NCBI GenBank assembly: GCA_051003795.1
Contig: JBPCKZ010000231.1
Location: forward strand, 1 to 6,632
Reading direction: 5' to 3'
Source: JALYXS01 sp051003795
GTDB lineage: Bacteria > Acidobacteriota > Terriglobia > Bryobacterales > Bryobacteraceae
Length of the DNA: 6,632 nt
Position 1 is the stretch's first letter, and each line of letters starts with the position of its first letter. The notes beneath the pieces were generated by a model. The model searched no databases. It saw only the letters and a list, made by a program, of their open reading frames with translations, and had not been told where the DNA came from. Positions 5,855-6,632 of this stretch are shown here, piece by piece. A program made the translations under genes and the position numbers.

Positions 5855-6403
5855 TTGATCTTTCGGGCGGTTGAAGATGCCGACCTGATCCGGAAAACAC
5901 GCAAGGGGGATGTGGAAGCTTATAACCTTCTGATCTCTCGATGGGATAAGCGTGTTTTCAATTACGTATTGCGCCTCGTCGGCAGCCGGGAAGACGCGCT
6001 GGACCTGAGCCAGGACATTTTTTTGAAGGCCTATCAGAATATCCGCAAATTGGACGACGCGGCGCGCTTCGCGCCCTGGCTGTTCCGCATCGCGCACAAC
6101 GAAGCCTACTCACTCTTGCGCAAGCGGCGGCCGGAAGTGGATTCCGCCGAGGGGGAAGCTCCGGAGCCCGAAGCGGCGCGGGCGTTTCCGATCGAACTTT
6201 CGCTGGCGGTGAGCGCGGCTCTCGACCGTCTCAATCCGGATCAGCGCGAGGCGGTGATTCTGAAAATCTACCAAGGCTTCAAGTTCGAAGAAATGGCGGA
6301 GATTTTGGCGATTCCGGTTTCGACCGTGAAATCGAGGCTCTACACCGCCCTGGAACTGTTGAAATCCGAACTGGCGCCTTTACAAACGCGGGGTATGTCA
6401 TGA
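5855..6403 (+). CDS. ECF (sigma-70 family, RpoE-like) RNA polymerase sigma factor
   Basis: A 182-residue protein with both domains of extracytoplasmic-function sigma factors. Sigma region 2 covers about residues 9-92: DLIRKTRKGDVEAYNLLISR, then VFNYVLRLVGSREDALDLSQ and DIFLKAYQNI in region 2.2/2.3, and FAPWLFRIAHNEAYSLLRKRR in region 2.4. A short acidic linker follows (EGEAPEPEA). Region 4 spans about 125-176: LDRLNPDQREAVILKIYQGF, then FEEMAEILAIPVSTVKSRLY, a helix-turn-helix for -35 recognition. It starts at TTG behind a strong Shine-Dalgarno and overlaps the anti-sigma gene by ATGA (6400-6403), so the two are translationally coupled. It would direct RNA polymerase to a stress or envelope regulon; no target promoter can be assigned from this window with confidence. 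Confidence 0.95.
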   Translation: MIFRAVEDADLIRKTRKGDVEAYNLLISRWDKRVFNYVLRLVGSREDALDLSQDIFLKAYQNIRKLDDAARFAPWLFRIAHNEAYSLLRKRRPEVDSAEGEAPEPEAARAFPIELSLAVSAALDRLNPDQREAVILKIYQGFKFEEMAEILAIPVSTVKSRLYTALELLKSELAPLQTRGMS

Positions 6404-6632
6404 GTTGTTCGCCATCCGATCTGAACGATTTTTTCTGGAACGATCTGGCCGAAACGGACCGGCGTGAAGTGGAACGCCACGTCAAGAGTTGCCGTGCGTG
6501 CGGAACGGAGCTCGACCGGTTGAAGACGACGCAAGCCGCTTTGAGGACCCTGCCGGATGAGGAGATCCCGCGGCGGATCGGCTTCGTCTCGGATCGCGTG
6601 TTCGAGCCGTCGCGAGCGCGGCGATGGTGGGC
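6400..6632 (+). CDS. Zinc-finger anti-sigma factor (N-terminal 77 residues, cut by window end)
   Basis: The ATG at 6400 overlaps the sigma factor stop and opens a frame that runs to the window end. The segment MSCSPSDLNDFFWNDLAETD, followed by REVERHVKSCRACGTELDRL, contains the anti-sigma zinc signature His27-x3-Cys31-x2-Cys34, with Cys3 placed as the likely fourth ligand. This is the N-terminal zinc-binding anti-sigma (ZAS) layout known from RsrA/ChrR-type proteins. The last visible residues (RIGFVSDRVFEP, then RARRWW) look like a basic juxtamembrane segment, so a transmembrane helix probably follows outside the window. It would hold the neighbouring ECF sigma factor inactive at the membrane until a signal releases it. 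Whether the zinc site is itself redox-sensitive cannot be told from the sequence. Confidence 0.9.
   Translation, partial: MSCSPSDLNDFFWNDLAETDRREVERHVKSCRACGTELDRLKTTQAALRTLPDEEIPRRIGFVSDRVFEPSRARRWW

Noticed and set aside
4958..6097. Minus-strand frame of 379 codons opposite the flavoprotein and sigma factor
   Set aside because: It runs across an intrinsic terminator and two well-identified genes, and its translation is low-complexity Arg/Pro/Cys-rich.

Overview
The window looks like a chromosomal segment from a GC-rich Acidobacteriota bacterium, probably of the Solibacter/Bryobacterales type. This rests on family content: an Oar-like TonB-dependent receptor with an N-terminal carboxypeptidase-regulatory domain, an exported RraA-like protein, a Uma2 nuclease-fold protein, and an ECF sigma factor/zinc anti-sigma pair with acidobacterial style. 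No rRNA, tRNA, CRISPR array or transposase was seen. Genes cover nearly everything, and no gene-free stretch exceeds about 85 bases.

Layout. The minus-strand arm (1-3024) reads, in transcription order, a Uma2-family protein, then an exported RraA-like protein, then 21 bases later a TonB-dependent receptor that runs off the left edge. A 47-base divergent intergenic region (3025-3071) separates it from the plus-strand arm. That arm starts with a three-gene redox operon (3072-5802): an exported thioredoxin-fold/PDZ protein, an exported DsbD-alpha-like protein joined to it by an ATGA overlap, and a thioredoxin-reductase-like flavoprotein with a CPYC centre. An intrinsic terminator that includes the flavoprotein's own stop codon closes the operon. 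Then come an ECF sigma factor (TTG start, strong Shine-Dalgarno) and, overlapping it by ATGA, a zinc-finger anti-sigma factor cut by the right edge.

The main discovery is that the first redox gene is read through an in-frame TGA at 3246-3248. The frame is open on both sides, the part before the TGA carries the signal peptide and the first half of the thioredoxin fold, and the TGA sits at the last position of a CxxC-type centre (Cys56-Glu-Ala-UGA59). A hairpin begins 18 bases after the TGA. It has a GGU apical loop and a bulged U, as expected for a bacterial SECIS element. I therefore call a 417-residue selenoprotein (CxxU thioredoxin-like domain, CVECH motif, two PDZ-like domains). A standard gene caller would give either a truncated 354-residue protein starting at GTG 3261 or a pseudogene.

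How the genes may work together (inference): the selenoprotein and the DsbD-alpha-like protein are both predicted to be exported and both carry redox cysteine/selenocysteine pairs, so they may exchange electrons in the envelope. The flavoprotein lacks a signal peptide and would act in the cytosol, so a membrane electron carrier not encoded here would be needed to connect it.
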